A stretch of 64,000 bases of DNA from Sympetrum striolatum. Taxonomy: Eukaryota > Arthropoda > Insecta > Odonata > Libellulidae. The notes under the pieces were generated by a model. It was not told where the DNA came from. It searched no databases and saw nothing but the letters and a program-made list of their open reading frames with translations. The position numbers were made by a program, and so were the translations under genes. The stretch is from assembly GCA_947579665.1 (NCBI GenBank), contig OX388349.1, positions 26,692,459-26,756,458 of the forward strand, read 5' to 3'. This document shows positions 46,915 to 58,332 of the stretch, piece by piece (the stretch's first letter is position 1; each line of letters starts with the position of its first letter).

Positions 46915-49900
46915 ACGTGCCTAATGAGAGTTGTTTTTTCCAATTCCGGAGAAAATGAATTGAATAATAATGATTTGTTATAGCATACATTTAACAGATA
47001 TTCCTCGTTATATTATAATGGCCTATATAATATAAAGGAATTAAGATTTAAAAGTATGCTTAAATCTTGGTTAGATACTTAAAATATCCGAAATAAATAG
47101 AAAACTCATATTGAGATAAATTGATATATCTATCGTTATTGGTTATTTAAAGAAGATTTAATCCCATTTATCTTGTACGCCATTAATTTTAACGAATCGT
47201 CGTACCTTCATGTCTTCTTTTATATTGAATGTAAATTTGATGCATTATTGTTACCGTTAATTTCTTTGAATACAGCTATTGAATTATTTCGGTGTATTTT
47301 GACGAGATTAGACAATTTTTCGAATTGGAATTAGAGCGTAAATATCCTAAGGAGCATATTACGATGCAGCTCATGGACTAACATATGAATGACGAGAAAA
47401 TCGGAGCAACATGGAGGAGTAAACGATTTCAGTAAGAGGATGCAAATCCATTACCGAGTTGGATTCCACTCTTTCTGCCGTTTAATTAATTTGCTAAGGG
47501 CCTTAGGGGGCGCACCCTAATACCCGTTCTTTGTCTGTTTCCAACTTGGGCTGACACTTCAGGAGAGCGACAGCTGAATCGGAAAGCCGTGTGACACTGG
47601 ATCGATGATTGAAAGGAAGGATCCCGCAATGGAAGGAAATAACCCGGTTAAGGTTTAAAGCTAGTTCATTAAGCCGGTTAAAATCTTCGGGAAAGTCTCA
47701 TCGGATATCGATCTCCGTCTGTAAGTCGAACTCAAAAAACTTGACTCTCATAGAGGGAAGTTTGCGAGTTACGAATCTTAGGCATTAAATCTCTTCGATA
47801 ATGGAAGTTATAGACTGGAAGTAAGGAAAAGAATCACGGGCAAAGTTCTACAGAACTTATGGTAAACATAACTTTATCTAATGAAAAGAACGCAACTGTT
47901 GCACAGACGTATTTGATACGAATTATTTTGTGAAAAGTGACGTTTTTATATATGTTCATATAACAGGACTTTATTTTGGTTAAAATTAAAGTAAATAATC
48001 CAACATTCAATTCTTTTGATGCAAAAAGCCATTAGTATGTATATTGCGATACTGATTCACTAGAGTGAAGCAATAAAATAATATGTAATATGGTAATACA
48101 ATAATTATATAAAATAGTAGGTAAATAGCCTGTTAGTATGTTTGAAGAAAATCGTGGATAATGCAAGCAAGATTAAAATTCCTAATTGTAAAATACAATT
48201 GGGCTGAGTGCTGTTTGTACTAAAGGAAGTCATTCATAAAAATGGTTAGAAATAAGCACGTATAAAGCAGAGAGGTTAACAACAAATTGATTTAGAAGTA
48301 GATTTCAGAGGTCTAATCTTATATAAAAGTCAGAAAAGACGAAAGATACAGTGAATAAAAAACACATACCGAATATGATTCACAATCAGATTCAATACGT
48401 ATTTGACTATATCACATTCTTTATTCATGAATTGCATCTTATCGAGATTTCATGATATCTTGTAAAACTAATAAACACTCAATAATTAATAATTTTCCTT
48501 GATTTTGAATGAATCATCTTATAGATAGAACTTTTCAGAATGTTCAATATTAAGAGTTCCTAATAAAACCATCTTACAATACCAATAATGTTTAATGAAA
48601 TAATGAAAATAAATTGATATAATTAAGCAAGCAGTTGTGTAATTTAGGTAATTATTAAATAATAGAAGCTGCCAACAAGGATCACTTCTGTCTATCTTGC
48701 TGAGTGGTTAACTTATTGGATTTGCTCTTCGAGTCTGGAATATCCTTCATAAAATACTTGATAAATTCCGCCTTAAGTAAACAGAAATTGTACACTCCTT
48801 GCCACAGTAAACAGCTTCATAATTTTTTCCATACATCTTTGCCATGACTTCATATTGGATGTAATTAATACCAATTTCCATTCCTGATGTAATATGTCTC
48901 CCATTTACAGGATATATTCTAATGCAAGTACCTAGTATTTTATTGCTCATTACTCAATTACTGACAATTTATATCCTAAGCATTTACATTTATATTCTGT
49001 TCTCATTGGTCTACTATCTACATATTTCAAATCGTTTAACTTTTATCAATAATTTTGCTTAGTTGAAAATTTCCAAATAACAATTTCGGACCGACTAAAC
49101 TACTGTTATTATAATAATTTTTCAATAGCATTTTCTCTTATTAACATCAAATATCTTTCAGGACAAGTAGTTTCATTCATTTTCGGCCCAGCTAACCTAA
49201 CTTTGTGGAATAACATCTCATAAAAGAGGAACAGAATTTTGGAAATTCGTTTTCCTTCCCCTCTCTAAAAGTAAAAAAATAGTGAGTATAGTTATAGTTA
49301 TATGTTAAGAGTCTTTGATCGGCTGATAAGGAAATTCAATGTACGGCACATCTTAAGATGAAATAATCGGATGTTTTGATGTTACGGTTAATTATTAAGA
49401 AGTAAACGAGAAAGAATTGAATATGAAATTTTAGGTTTAATAAGTATACATATTTCTACTACCCTATCTCGATGGATGGCTTATCTTTCATTTATTTTTC
49501 AGTGCAAAAATATATCTTTCATCTACCTATCATAGCTGTTAAGACATGAAAGCATGACAATACATGAGAGATATGAATGATGCTGAATTATGACTCTTAT
49601 TTAGAAATCTTCTTATAGAATTCTTATGGAATATAAGCTACACTTCTAAGAGAAGTACAACTCATAGTATCATTGTATTTCCCTTATATGGGCATGTCTC
49701 AATTATAGCATCAAGGCTTAGTGGGAAAGCAAGGGTAAACTACCTCACTCCTCATCTTGTCAATTAAGCCCCATTCTCCTTTGTGTATCTAGTGCTAGAC
49801 GAGAGTTGTTCCAACTGAACTTGGGGTTCATTTTGATTTTAGGTGTAAAAGTTGTTTAAATTTCAGTTAAACTAGGACAGCACTGAAGTATGCCAAATTA

Positions 49901-52000
49901 TGTTCTTGTTTTTCTATTCTTTCCTTTTTCCCGGAAAGATTTACCTGAAAAAAGATAACAGAGGACCCAATAGTGTGTGGAAGATAACAGAATATGCTTA
50001 GGCGATGAAGCAAAAGTGAGGAAATAACTTCCGATGACAATAAACTTCGAGAGTGACAGGAAGATAGATGATTAGGCAAATGGTCTTTGAACCACGTCCA
50101 TCAATCTTGATAAATTTCTTGTTATAGATAACCATACGGCAAACTTGCTCTGTCTAATGTCTTGTAAAACATTGCTTGCGAATCAGTCAAGAGTGCTTCG
50201 GACATGAGCCGTTAAATCGAATTAATGAAATTTCCAATACAATATTAATGCTCATATAAAAAATTGGGAAAATACTACAATTTTTTTCTGTATCATGATT
50301 TTTTTCATTTAAGGAGAGTTATGATATTTTCAGCCTTAAAATTTCTTCAGCCGGTCGAACTTCAAAGTCGTGAATTTCCAACCATTTGCCTTACTTTCCA
50401 ATTAGGATCTCTGGAGTTATCTTTGCAAGAAGAAATATTTAATATGGAGGTATTTTTTTCAAATATGTTTCGGATCAAGAGGTTTCAAATATTACATAAG
50501 GTAAAAGTTACTTTGCATTAAACCATATTAACTTAAAATGGTCAAATTTTGATTTTTCTCTCTTAATATTAAGACATACAATTATTTAAATACTGTGTAC
50601 AGAAAGTTGGTCTTGTAAAATCTTCATCTTATGAGAATAAAATTCTTATCGTTTTTTTTTAATTCTTCATAAAATATGTAATACTGCACTCTAAGCAAAA
50701 TAGTGCTTCTAGTTCTTTTAAAGCAATAATGGATCTCTATAAATAATAATAGTGCTTTTGCCGTTAGTATTTGTAGACGTTTTGTCTTGTGAATCATTTT
50801 TAAGCTATGAAATTAGCTAAATTTTGATTATTTTACTATCTTTATATTGAGCTTTATTTCAGCTCTTCTTATCGTCAAAGAATCAGGATGAATGCTGCAT
50901 TTAAAGTTAAGATTCGAAGTTGAAATAAATATAAATTAGAGAAAATTCATGTATAGAAGACTAACTTCATGACTTCTAGTTTTGAAAAAGTTCAAATCGT
51001 TACTTGTATTGATAAAACTTGTTGCTTTTATAAAGTAGGACTCGAAGGTCGAAATTCAAGACAAGGTGCGGATAGGAACTGCGAATAGCGGCAAATTTTT
51101 AATTCATGTTGCTATCTCTTAGGATGTGTCGAGAGTCTGAGTTCTTCAATTTGGAATACTTCGCTTTTTTTTAACCAGACTTCTTTGAGATACTTCGAAA
51201 GAAACTTTGAAAGAAACAGATCTCAAATTTTCTGCGAAAAATGAATCATATTGTATCGTATAGATGAATGATTTTTTAATAAAAAAGGATCGCGCTTGAG
51301 CTTATAAAATATAAGCCTATGGAACGAGATTCAAAGATTTCTAGTCTTTGATTTCCTCATTGCTGTATCAGATGGATACTCTTCAATCTTAACATCAGAA
51401 GATGTTCAAGGAACTAAGATATTGGAATTTTGAATCATTATATTGGTTTATTGCCTATTGACCTTACATTGGGTATTGAAAATGTCTCCGGGAATTTATG
51501 GCATACGTAAAAGGCAAAATAAAACAATAATTTTATCGACAAAGTTGACGATTCTTCTTATATTAAACAGCTGTAAAATAATTTTTGACGGGTGCTAGTA
51601 TTTGCACTATGGTCGTAAGTAGTAGAATAAAATATTTAAACAAATATTTACACCTAAGTTTAATAAAATCATAAGAAAACCATTATTAAACTATCACGAT
51701 AACATAAGATTTAATTTTGACATTATGTATTATGAATATAATATTTTGATATAAAATTCAAAATAAACATTTTGTTATTTCATGCCGACATTATTAGTTA
51801 AGAAACATAAAAACTTTTCACTAGCATACTTCAGAGTTTATAATTTGATAACTCGTAATTAAAAAGCGATAAAATAACGGAGAAAATGCATATTTAATGC
51901 AAGAGGAGAAGTATTACGAATGTTGAAATTAATAATTTTTGATTAAACTCATTTTTATCCTTTGTTCGGCTTTACTCCAAAGCTGTGTCCACGTTAGAAC
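46915..52000. other. Non-coding DNA, nothing recognised
   Basis: No gene was recognised. A CpG-richer, GC-richer patch lies at about 47480-47720. A tRNA-like phrase at 48697-48740 (GCTGAGTGGTTAAC, then TTCGAGTCTGG) is too incomplete to call. The rest is AT-rich with short meaningless frames. Confidence 0.4.
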
Positions 52001-52039
52001 TTTATACTATCACTACCATGACGGTAGTGATAGTATAAA
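52001..52039. repeat. Perfect hairpin at the broken end of the hAT copy
   Basis: TTTATACTATCACTACC (52001-52017) and its exact reverse complement (52023-52039) flank the 5-base loop ATGAC. Transposase homology on the minus strand stops right at this hairpin (last recognisable residues about 52045), so it may mark the breakpoint that truncated the element, for example by foldback repair. Confidence 0.9.
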
Positions 52040-52937
52040 TCTAAATAATCTACCATTGAGAGTATTGCTTCTGATCCTGTTAACTGCAGTAATTACTTAC
52101 TGTAGGGAGCGGTGAAGGCAATCACTAAGGTGTTTTTCTACCAAATATTGTCGGTGAATTACACAATGCACGGCAACTTCATTTGGTACCGCTCTTTCAA
52201 ATATGAAATAAAACCACGGTGACGTCCAACCATTGCCGGAGCACCATCGGTAGCAACAGACAAGATATTATTCAGAAGAATTCCTTTTTCTTCAAAATAG
52301 TGTTCCAAAACGCCTAAAACAGATTTTCCTTTAGTGTCCGTTTCTAACGTTCTTGCGATTAATAATTCTTGACAAATGCTTTCATCTTTTATGAAGCGAA
52401 CGTACACCAGAAATAAAGACTCTTTCTTTGGCAAAGTAAATTCATCAAGCTGTAATGAAAACTCGGTAGTCTTCAAAAAATCAGCTAGAGAACTCTCCGC
52501 ATCCTCGGACATTTCGTCTGTTCGCCTCTGCACTGTATTATTACTCAACGGAATTTTATAAATTATATCAGACGGTGGCTTATGCAGCACAGTACGCAGA
52601 ACTTCACTCAAAGCTGGAATTATCAATTCTTCGCCAATTGTGTGTGGTTTTCCCGAGTTAGCAATGAGTAAGGAAATATTATATGATGCACGTAATCCAT
52701 CATTTTCTTCTTTTGATGCGGCCGAAAACATATCACCCAAAGTAGGACGTCTCGAATGTTGATCTCTGAGCTTTGGAAGTAAGATAGGTTAGGTAGCGAA
52801 GGTTTCATAGCTTCATTGGAAAACACCTTGTGGCAAATGAGGCAAATTGGTAATGTCTTGTTTGTGGGTGATTGAATGAAACCACATTTTAAATATTCTT
52901 CACTTTACTGTCTACATTTTTTCTTTGGTTCCGACAT
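52040..52937 (-). pseudogene. hAT transposase remnant, ZBED5/FAM200-like, with BED zinc finger
   Basis: On the minus strand an ATG at 52937 opens MSEPKKKCRQ, then a stop (52905-52907), then SEEYLKCGF and a BED-type finger, ICLICHKVFSNEAMKPS (CxxC intact, distal His pair lost). After a frameshift near 52745, an open frame of 193 codons (52740-52159) encodes the middle of the transposase: HTIGEELIIPALSEV, then SLQLDEFTLPKKES with the first catalytic Asp, LVYVRFI, LETDTKGKSV and VATDGAPAMVGRHRGF with the second catalytic Asp. A second frameshift follows CIV near 52158; the next frame gives HRQYLVEKHLSDCLHRSLQ, a stop, then NRIRSNTLNGRLFRF. These are the hallmarks of hAT transposases of the ZBED5, SCAND3 and FAM200 type. 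The C-terminal catalytic Glu and dimerisation region are missing. At least four lesions make it inactive. The 5' terminal repeat lies at 54.25 kb. Confidence 0.9.
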
Positions 52938-54159
52938 GGATCTATCTGTACAAATAACACAATAATATGATTATTACGAGATGGATATGTTCGGAAATAT
53001 TGTTATAATAAGAAAATATGTTTCGGAGATAGATATTTCTGTATTTACTTATGTAAAAATCAAAGCAAGGTGAATAATTAATTTGCCCTCAATTTGCGTC
53101 AGAGTCATAAAAAGTTTTGTTATTATTATTTTCTATTATATGTGTCAATCATTGTCAAACTTCATTAACCAAACTACAAGTAAAAGCCGATGATGTTATC
53201 ACACTGTATCAGTGTTAACCAAATTCGATACAGTGAAGGTGTTAAGGGTTGAAGTTAATCCTTCGACCTGAAGACGCTGACAGGATAGTAAGCGAAACTT
53301 TGGTCACCAAGCCGTCCTACGTGGACGGACACCCGAAAAAATGCAGACAGCATGTACAATTTAATGTCTGCTCCGTCCGTACGCCTTGTTCCCTTTAAGC
53401 CTGGTTCTAATCCTCATGGTTATTAAACAGTTCACTTTAGAACTACCCAATTTCTTATTTTCACTTCCAATCCATTGCCCTGCACTTATTTTCATTCCAT
53501 TTAATCACTTCCACATTTTCCTCTCTTTCCATCATATTCGTCCTTTCATTTTTCCTATAATTCTCAATTACGAACTATCCAAAATTGGGAATCTGAAAGC
53601 GCTTTACAGCCAAGAAGGAAAATTAATTTACAACGTCATTAAGTGTATGTGGAAGGAGGCCGATGGAGAAATGCAATAAAAGTTTTAAAAAGTTTTTGAT
53701 AGGGTCGTGTCATCAACAGAAAAAATCCTTGGGACTACTATGTATATTCCAAAGTAGGGAGATGATTTAAAACAATCTCTCGGGGAGTTATGCGTTTTTT
53801 GATCCGGTTGAGTTTCATTCTCCTTTTGCCAAATAACCTTTACGCAGAATTTTAACGGCAGTCACAATGTCCGTATTTCCATTGAAAACGCACTATTAGC
53901 CGCCCTGCAAACAACATTTCCGCCCCTTTGCTTTCTCCTCCGTACTCCTTCCCTCCATTCCGTCAGTATGCTCATTCCACGGATTACTTCAACCCCATTC
54001 GTGACGCATCCTTCTACCAAAAGCTTTTGCGAGAGCTGAGAAAGCATTTATAACAATGTTTTTGACAGCTGGCACCAAAAGTTGTAGCGTCAAAAGTTGA
54101 AGAATAGAAACAAAGATGTCAGTAATGCCGTCAGTGGCCATTAAATACGCCAACTGCTC
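52938..54159 (-). other. Probable 5' untranslated part of the hAT copy, no coding homology
   Basis: This lies between the transposase start and the 5' terminus of the same element, so it is probably element DNA plus later insertions. The 97-codon plus-strand frame at 53386-53679 shows no known motif. A Penelope-type fragment near 53.26 kb may be nested here. Confidence 0.4.
53245..53345 (+). mobile_element. Possible Penelope-type fragment with hammerhead-like core
   Basis: CTTCGACCTGAAGACGCT (53261-53278) is followed by an AT/AG-rich loop and AGCGAAACTTTGGTCACC. CTGAAGA (53268-53274) plus a GCT/AGC stem and GAAAC (53294-53298) again matches a hammerhead-like layout, with one extra base before the stem, as at 44.7 kb. 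Phrases of this kind recur in PLE termini. No inverted arms or coding sequence support it further. If correct, it is an insertion into the older hAT copy. Confidence 0.35.
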
Positions 54160-54254
54160 AAGGGGGCGGTGGCTGGACCTCAACGCCCCCTCAATATGAC
54201 TTGGGCACAGAACGCCCCCCAAAGACTTCTCAGCGCCCCCGTTGGGAACCACTG
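54160..54254 (-). mobile_element. 5' terminal region of a hAT element
   Basis: On the minus strand the element begins CAGTGGTTCCCAACGGGGGC (54254 downwards), followed by further blocks of GGGGGGCG and GAGGGGGCGTTGAGG. CAGTGGTTCCCAAC is the classic terminal repeat of hAT transposons of the ZBED/Charlie type, which supports linking it to the transposase 1.3 kb downstream in the same orientation. The expected 8-bp target duplication would be GACTAGAC (54255-54262) on this side. The other end is not present in the window because the copy is truncated at about 52.04 kb. Confidence 0.75.
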
Positions 54255-57200
54255 GACTAGACAGTACCATCTTACATTAACCCTACCATAATACAAGCAA
54301 AAGCATAACAAGAACATACATATGATACATACAGTTTCTTATAAAGTAATTTGGAAATAAAGAATGAAAGAATGGTTTTTACTGTGTGGAAATAATAGTG
54401 TTCGATTCTACTATAATTAAAAAAAGATATTGATGACAATAAATGCTAAATTATCTTTATATAAAAATAATAAAACTTACCAAGAGTCCTTCCAGACGAG
54501 AAATGCTTCTATCGGATTATCTTTGTCTAAGAAATTCCATGAAAAATTACCATTTGATGTTATAAATTTTAAGGGAGTGTACAAATACCTCAAAAACAAA
54601 ATAGTCGAACGATCCATTCTTCATAAGACAAATTCTTTGAGAACTCTAATGGATGTGGAGTTATCCAAAATTTATATTAAAGGAACTGACTCGGAGCTAA
54701 AATATATTTAGTTGTAGGTGTTTTCTTTTTCTAGGAGGTCTATTGTCGAAGAATTTGCCATTCGAATAATTGATTGTTTGAAGAATTCGTTTCTGAATAA
54801 TTTGCTTCCGAATAATTCTGTTTCAATGAATTTGCCTATGACCGCAATTTAAATTCCTATTAGGTCAAACGAAAGACGGCATTTCTCAGCCTGAATACAA
54901 CCCTAATAGACTTATTACGATTAAGATATCATTATTATGATCATTCCGATGCGTAATATTTAAACTTTTAATACCACGTTTCGCGTATTTTTTTCCCGTG
55001 GAAAAAGCTCTCCTTTTACTTTAATGACCGTAAGGTATCCCACACAGTCCATCGCATCCTCTCCCCAAACCCTGATACACTGATTTACCTTGAGTTCAAT
55101 CCCACCTTTCCTTTCCCTCATCCTCCTCTTTTATATATACATTTCCGTTTTACGAAGCCCTTTTCCTTTCCCCCTCACTTGACCCTCTCCTTAACTCAAT
55201 TCCAATCTCGATTCGGCCAAAATATCCGATTCCCTCGAGGTTTATCCGCGGCGTTACGATAAGTATCGAATTGAAGCAAATGGCGCGTCGGGGGCTTCAA
55301 TATGGAGGCTGTTAATAGAATCGGTTCCGCTGAACCGTGGAGAGAATTGAGAGAGCTGAATTAAATATCAAGCGAATCGAAAAACCGATGCGAGAGAAAG
55401 TACCGGTGATGCTGAAATGATTATAGTATCGTAGGAGGATATGAATGGAGTTTGATTCCGAATTTAAGGATAAGTTGGTCCATCTGTTGTAGGGTTCAAC
55501 GGAATGGTGCTTGAAATTGAGTTCACAGGTGTTAATCTTTATCTTCTAAGCGCACAACGATGTGTGGAAACGGATGTGGGGAGAAATGATGTGCATTAAA
55601 TTGTATGAGTGCCTGAGTCTATGTAATTCCGTCTTCCTGTTTGTTTTGAAAGCCTTAAAATGTTTCACTCTAAACCTAGTAGTCGGACAATCAACGATCG
55701 GTCATTCGAGGGGATCCAATTGTAATTAAATTTAAGGCTCGGTCCTCTCAGACCTTTTCTCTTGTGTTGCTCATTGTCAATCTTACATGGTGCACGCCTT
55801 TACGTGGAAAATCACCTTTAACACTTATCCTTAGAAAATCTCAATACCCTCCCCGTATTTACTTCCTTTCTGATTTAACTCTAACCCTTGCACTCCAATC
55901 TCTTATCCTTTTCATTATCGCTGAAATTAGCCGTAATAATCAAACCCCACGCATACCTTGGCAGAGGGATTAATTATGCAAAACTGGGTAAAAGGTAGTC
56001 CTCATCGCTTGGATTCCACCTTTATGAGCGATATTGCGAACCTCTATAATAGATTTGTCCTACGTTCCTCTGGTTTCATAAGGAATGCCGCCTTAATTCG
56101 GCCAGAAAGTCTTGTACGTCGCTCCCTCTTCAACACTTAACGAGGTCAACCAACATGCAAATATCTCATAGTCTGCATTCCTTTTTCAACTTCCTTAACG
56201 CGCGAAAAATTTGTGGTTGAGAATTCGCTCTGGAAGTGGTGTAAATGGCAATACACCGCAATATTTGCTAGGAATGTGAATCCAATAATCTCCCAAATGC
56301 TGAAACTGCGAAAATTATGAGTTCTATGAGTGACTTATGGAATCAAATGTTCTTCCGCTGTGTTTAATTTAGTTTCAGACATCATTGTCTTACGAACAAT
56401 TTATTTTTTTTATTTTACCCATTCTTTGTCTGGAATGTAGGGCGATTGAACTACCGTAATAAATAACGCGACCTCTGCACGATTTCCACCAAAGTCGTGC
56501 ATTTTCATCACGTTTCTTTTATTTGTCCCTTCGAATGTTAAACAGGCTCTCTTTAGCTCAATGGAAACTTCCGGAAAAGAGAAATAATATGTCATCACCA
56601 AAGCGTTCTGAAAACAAAGCCGCATATCGAGGAATGGAAATTAAATTCTGTACCGAGTTCCCTGTTCGTGTTTGTGGTTAATTGAAACGGTCGCAGTTTC
56701 GACCCACGCAATGTGTCACACAGCATTTCTATGCTCCAGTGAATGATTTATCGTTATTTGATAGTCGAACAAAATGAGGATAACTTTATTGGAAAGATAT
56801 ACGTTCTATCAATCGTCATCGATAAAATCATAGATTCACCAACGTCATTTATTCAGGAGAAAATGTTCAAGAAATAACAATAACGTTATCTCAGTGAAAA
56901 TTAAAAGCAAAGGAAGCAATGGAACGAAACAAATGAGGCGTAAAGAAAATGAATGGAATGGAAAGAAAATAATGAACTCTATCTGATGAGTTGAGCTATA
57001 GGCTTTCCGGAATGTGAAACCTATTCTGAAATTCCCATTTCCTGGATGGATAGCGGATGTGGGAAAGACATTGGAAAAAAGTTAATTATACGGAATAGCT
57101 TTGACAAGGAACTCATACACGTATTAGTATACTGTTCTTTCTCACCTTCCAAAGATAATTGGTGATATTTGAGGCTTGACAGAAACTAATTTCTTAGGAA

Positions 57201-58261
57201 ATATATTGTAATTTTTTGGGTAAGTTTAGAAACGCTATTTTCAAGAACTTTCTTCATGTTTTAAATTTTATGTACTTTACTATAATAGAAATCAATCATA
57301 TTGTCAAATACATAAACTCATATAATTAGATTACTTAGGGTAGAAATTGGAATAATATCGTGCACCTGAAAAAACTGAGGTATTTATTTCATCCAGAGAT
57401 GAAATTCATTACATTTTTGTTAAAATTAATCCGTTTTGCTCCTATCACCTCTCGGTAAATCATAAGATAGAGGAACATCTTCAGTTTTCTGAACAATATT
57501 TCAAATTAAACTAGATTTAATCAAAAACAAATAAAATTTCAAGGATAGCTTTGATCAATACAAATACAAAATAGAAATAATTTCTTAAAACCTATTTTAC
57601 TACTACTATTTTTGTAGATCTGTTCATAGTAAAATGCATAGCCTATTTCAAATTAATATTTTCCTGCAATAAACCGCTATATAGGCAAGATAATAAAATT
57701 ATTTTGCATTAGTACATATGTGTACTTTTATTACAACCTCTGACTTCCTAGTTTCATAAAAACGTGTAGGTAAACTACATTTTTCGTGCAGTGTATCTAG
57801 ACTACTTTGCATGGAATTTTTTTAAGGAAATGGGTTTTTATGGCTCGGAGTGATGAGTCCCTCCGGATGTCAAGGAGCCCACATCTCAGGACTAAGATAC
57901 GGCGCAATCATGGTCGTAAGATAAATTCCCGTCAGAGTTTGTTACAGAGCTTGACATTTACTCTGCGATCTATCGTGCCTGGCGGGTTGCAGTAGTCTCA
58001 GGCGTCTGGGTAATACGTTAAATATATTTTGAGGGTGCTTTATGAGTACTAAGTAACCAAGAGAAAGAAGTGACTGTTTCCATCTTAAGTAAAACAGAAA
58101 AAAATCAACGCATTTGCTAGTTGTTAATTCGCACATTTGAAGCATTAAAATGACGAGGCGATAAGCGGTAAATGCAATGGAAATTTCATTTTATGCCATA
58201 TTACAAAAACTTTGCCCGTATTCAATTTTCATTAAGTCCAAATTTCTCAATACATTTGTAT
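54255..58261. other. Mostly non-coding; one possible LINE fragment
   Basis: Contains the weak LINE-like frame listed at 54430-54711. CpG-richer patches occur at about 55190-55440 and 56080-56240. A purine-rich stretch (GGAATGGAAAGAAAATAATG and similar) lies near 56900-56990. No other gene or repeat was recognised. Confidence 0.4.
54430..54711 (+). pseudogene. Possible C-terminal LINE fragment (weak)
   Basis: This 93-codon frame includes YQESFQTRNAS and KKFHEKLPFDVINFKGVYKY, then LKNKIVERS. C-termini of CR1/jockey-type LINE proteins often have YxTRxxS, followed some 20 residues later by KLYNxLPxxIKxxxSxxxFKxxLKxxL. Here the intervening part would be deleted. The match is suggestive but short, and it lies 175 bp from the hAT terminus with no LINE tail visible. 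It could equally be a chance ORF in AT-rich DNA. Confidence 0.3.
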
Positions 58262-58332
58262 GTATTGTCGCCCCCCAAACTGCTGTTTGATAGTTAATGC
58301 GGCCCTCGGGCTAAAATGTTTGGAGGCCCCTG
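58262..58332 (-). mobile_element. Terminal fragment of a second hAT-type element
   Basis: Read on the minus strand from 58332 it begins CAGGGGCCTCCAAACATTTT, then AGCCCGAGGGCCGCATTAAC and CAGCAGTTTGGGGGGCG. The CAGGGG..CTCCAAAC..TTTAGCCCG..GGCCGC order is the familiar terminus of Charlie-like hAT elements. The adjacent CTCTACTG (58333-58340) would be the 8-bp target site. No transposase homology was seen beside it, so this is a short relic or a solo end. It differs from the terminus at 54.25 kb and belongs to another family. Confidence 0.65.

Noticed and set aside
48697..48740. tRNA-like phrase GCTGAGTGGTTAAC followed by TTCGAGTC
   Set aside because: Spacing between the A- and B-like parts is too short for a tRNA and no arms fold.
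53989..54270. 93-codon minus-strand ORF
   Set aside because: It lies in the hAT 5' terminal region; the open frame follows from the G-rich terminal repeat.
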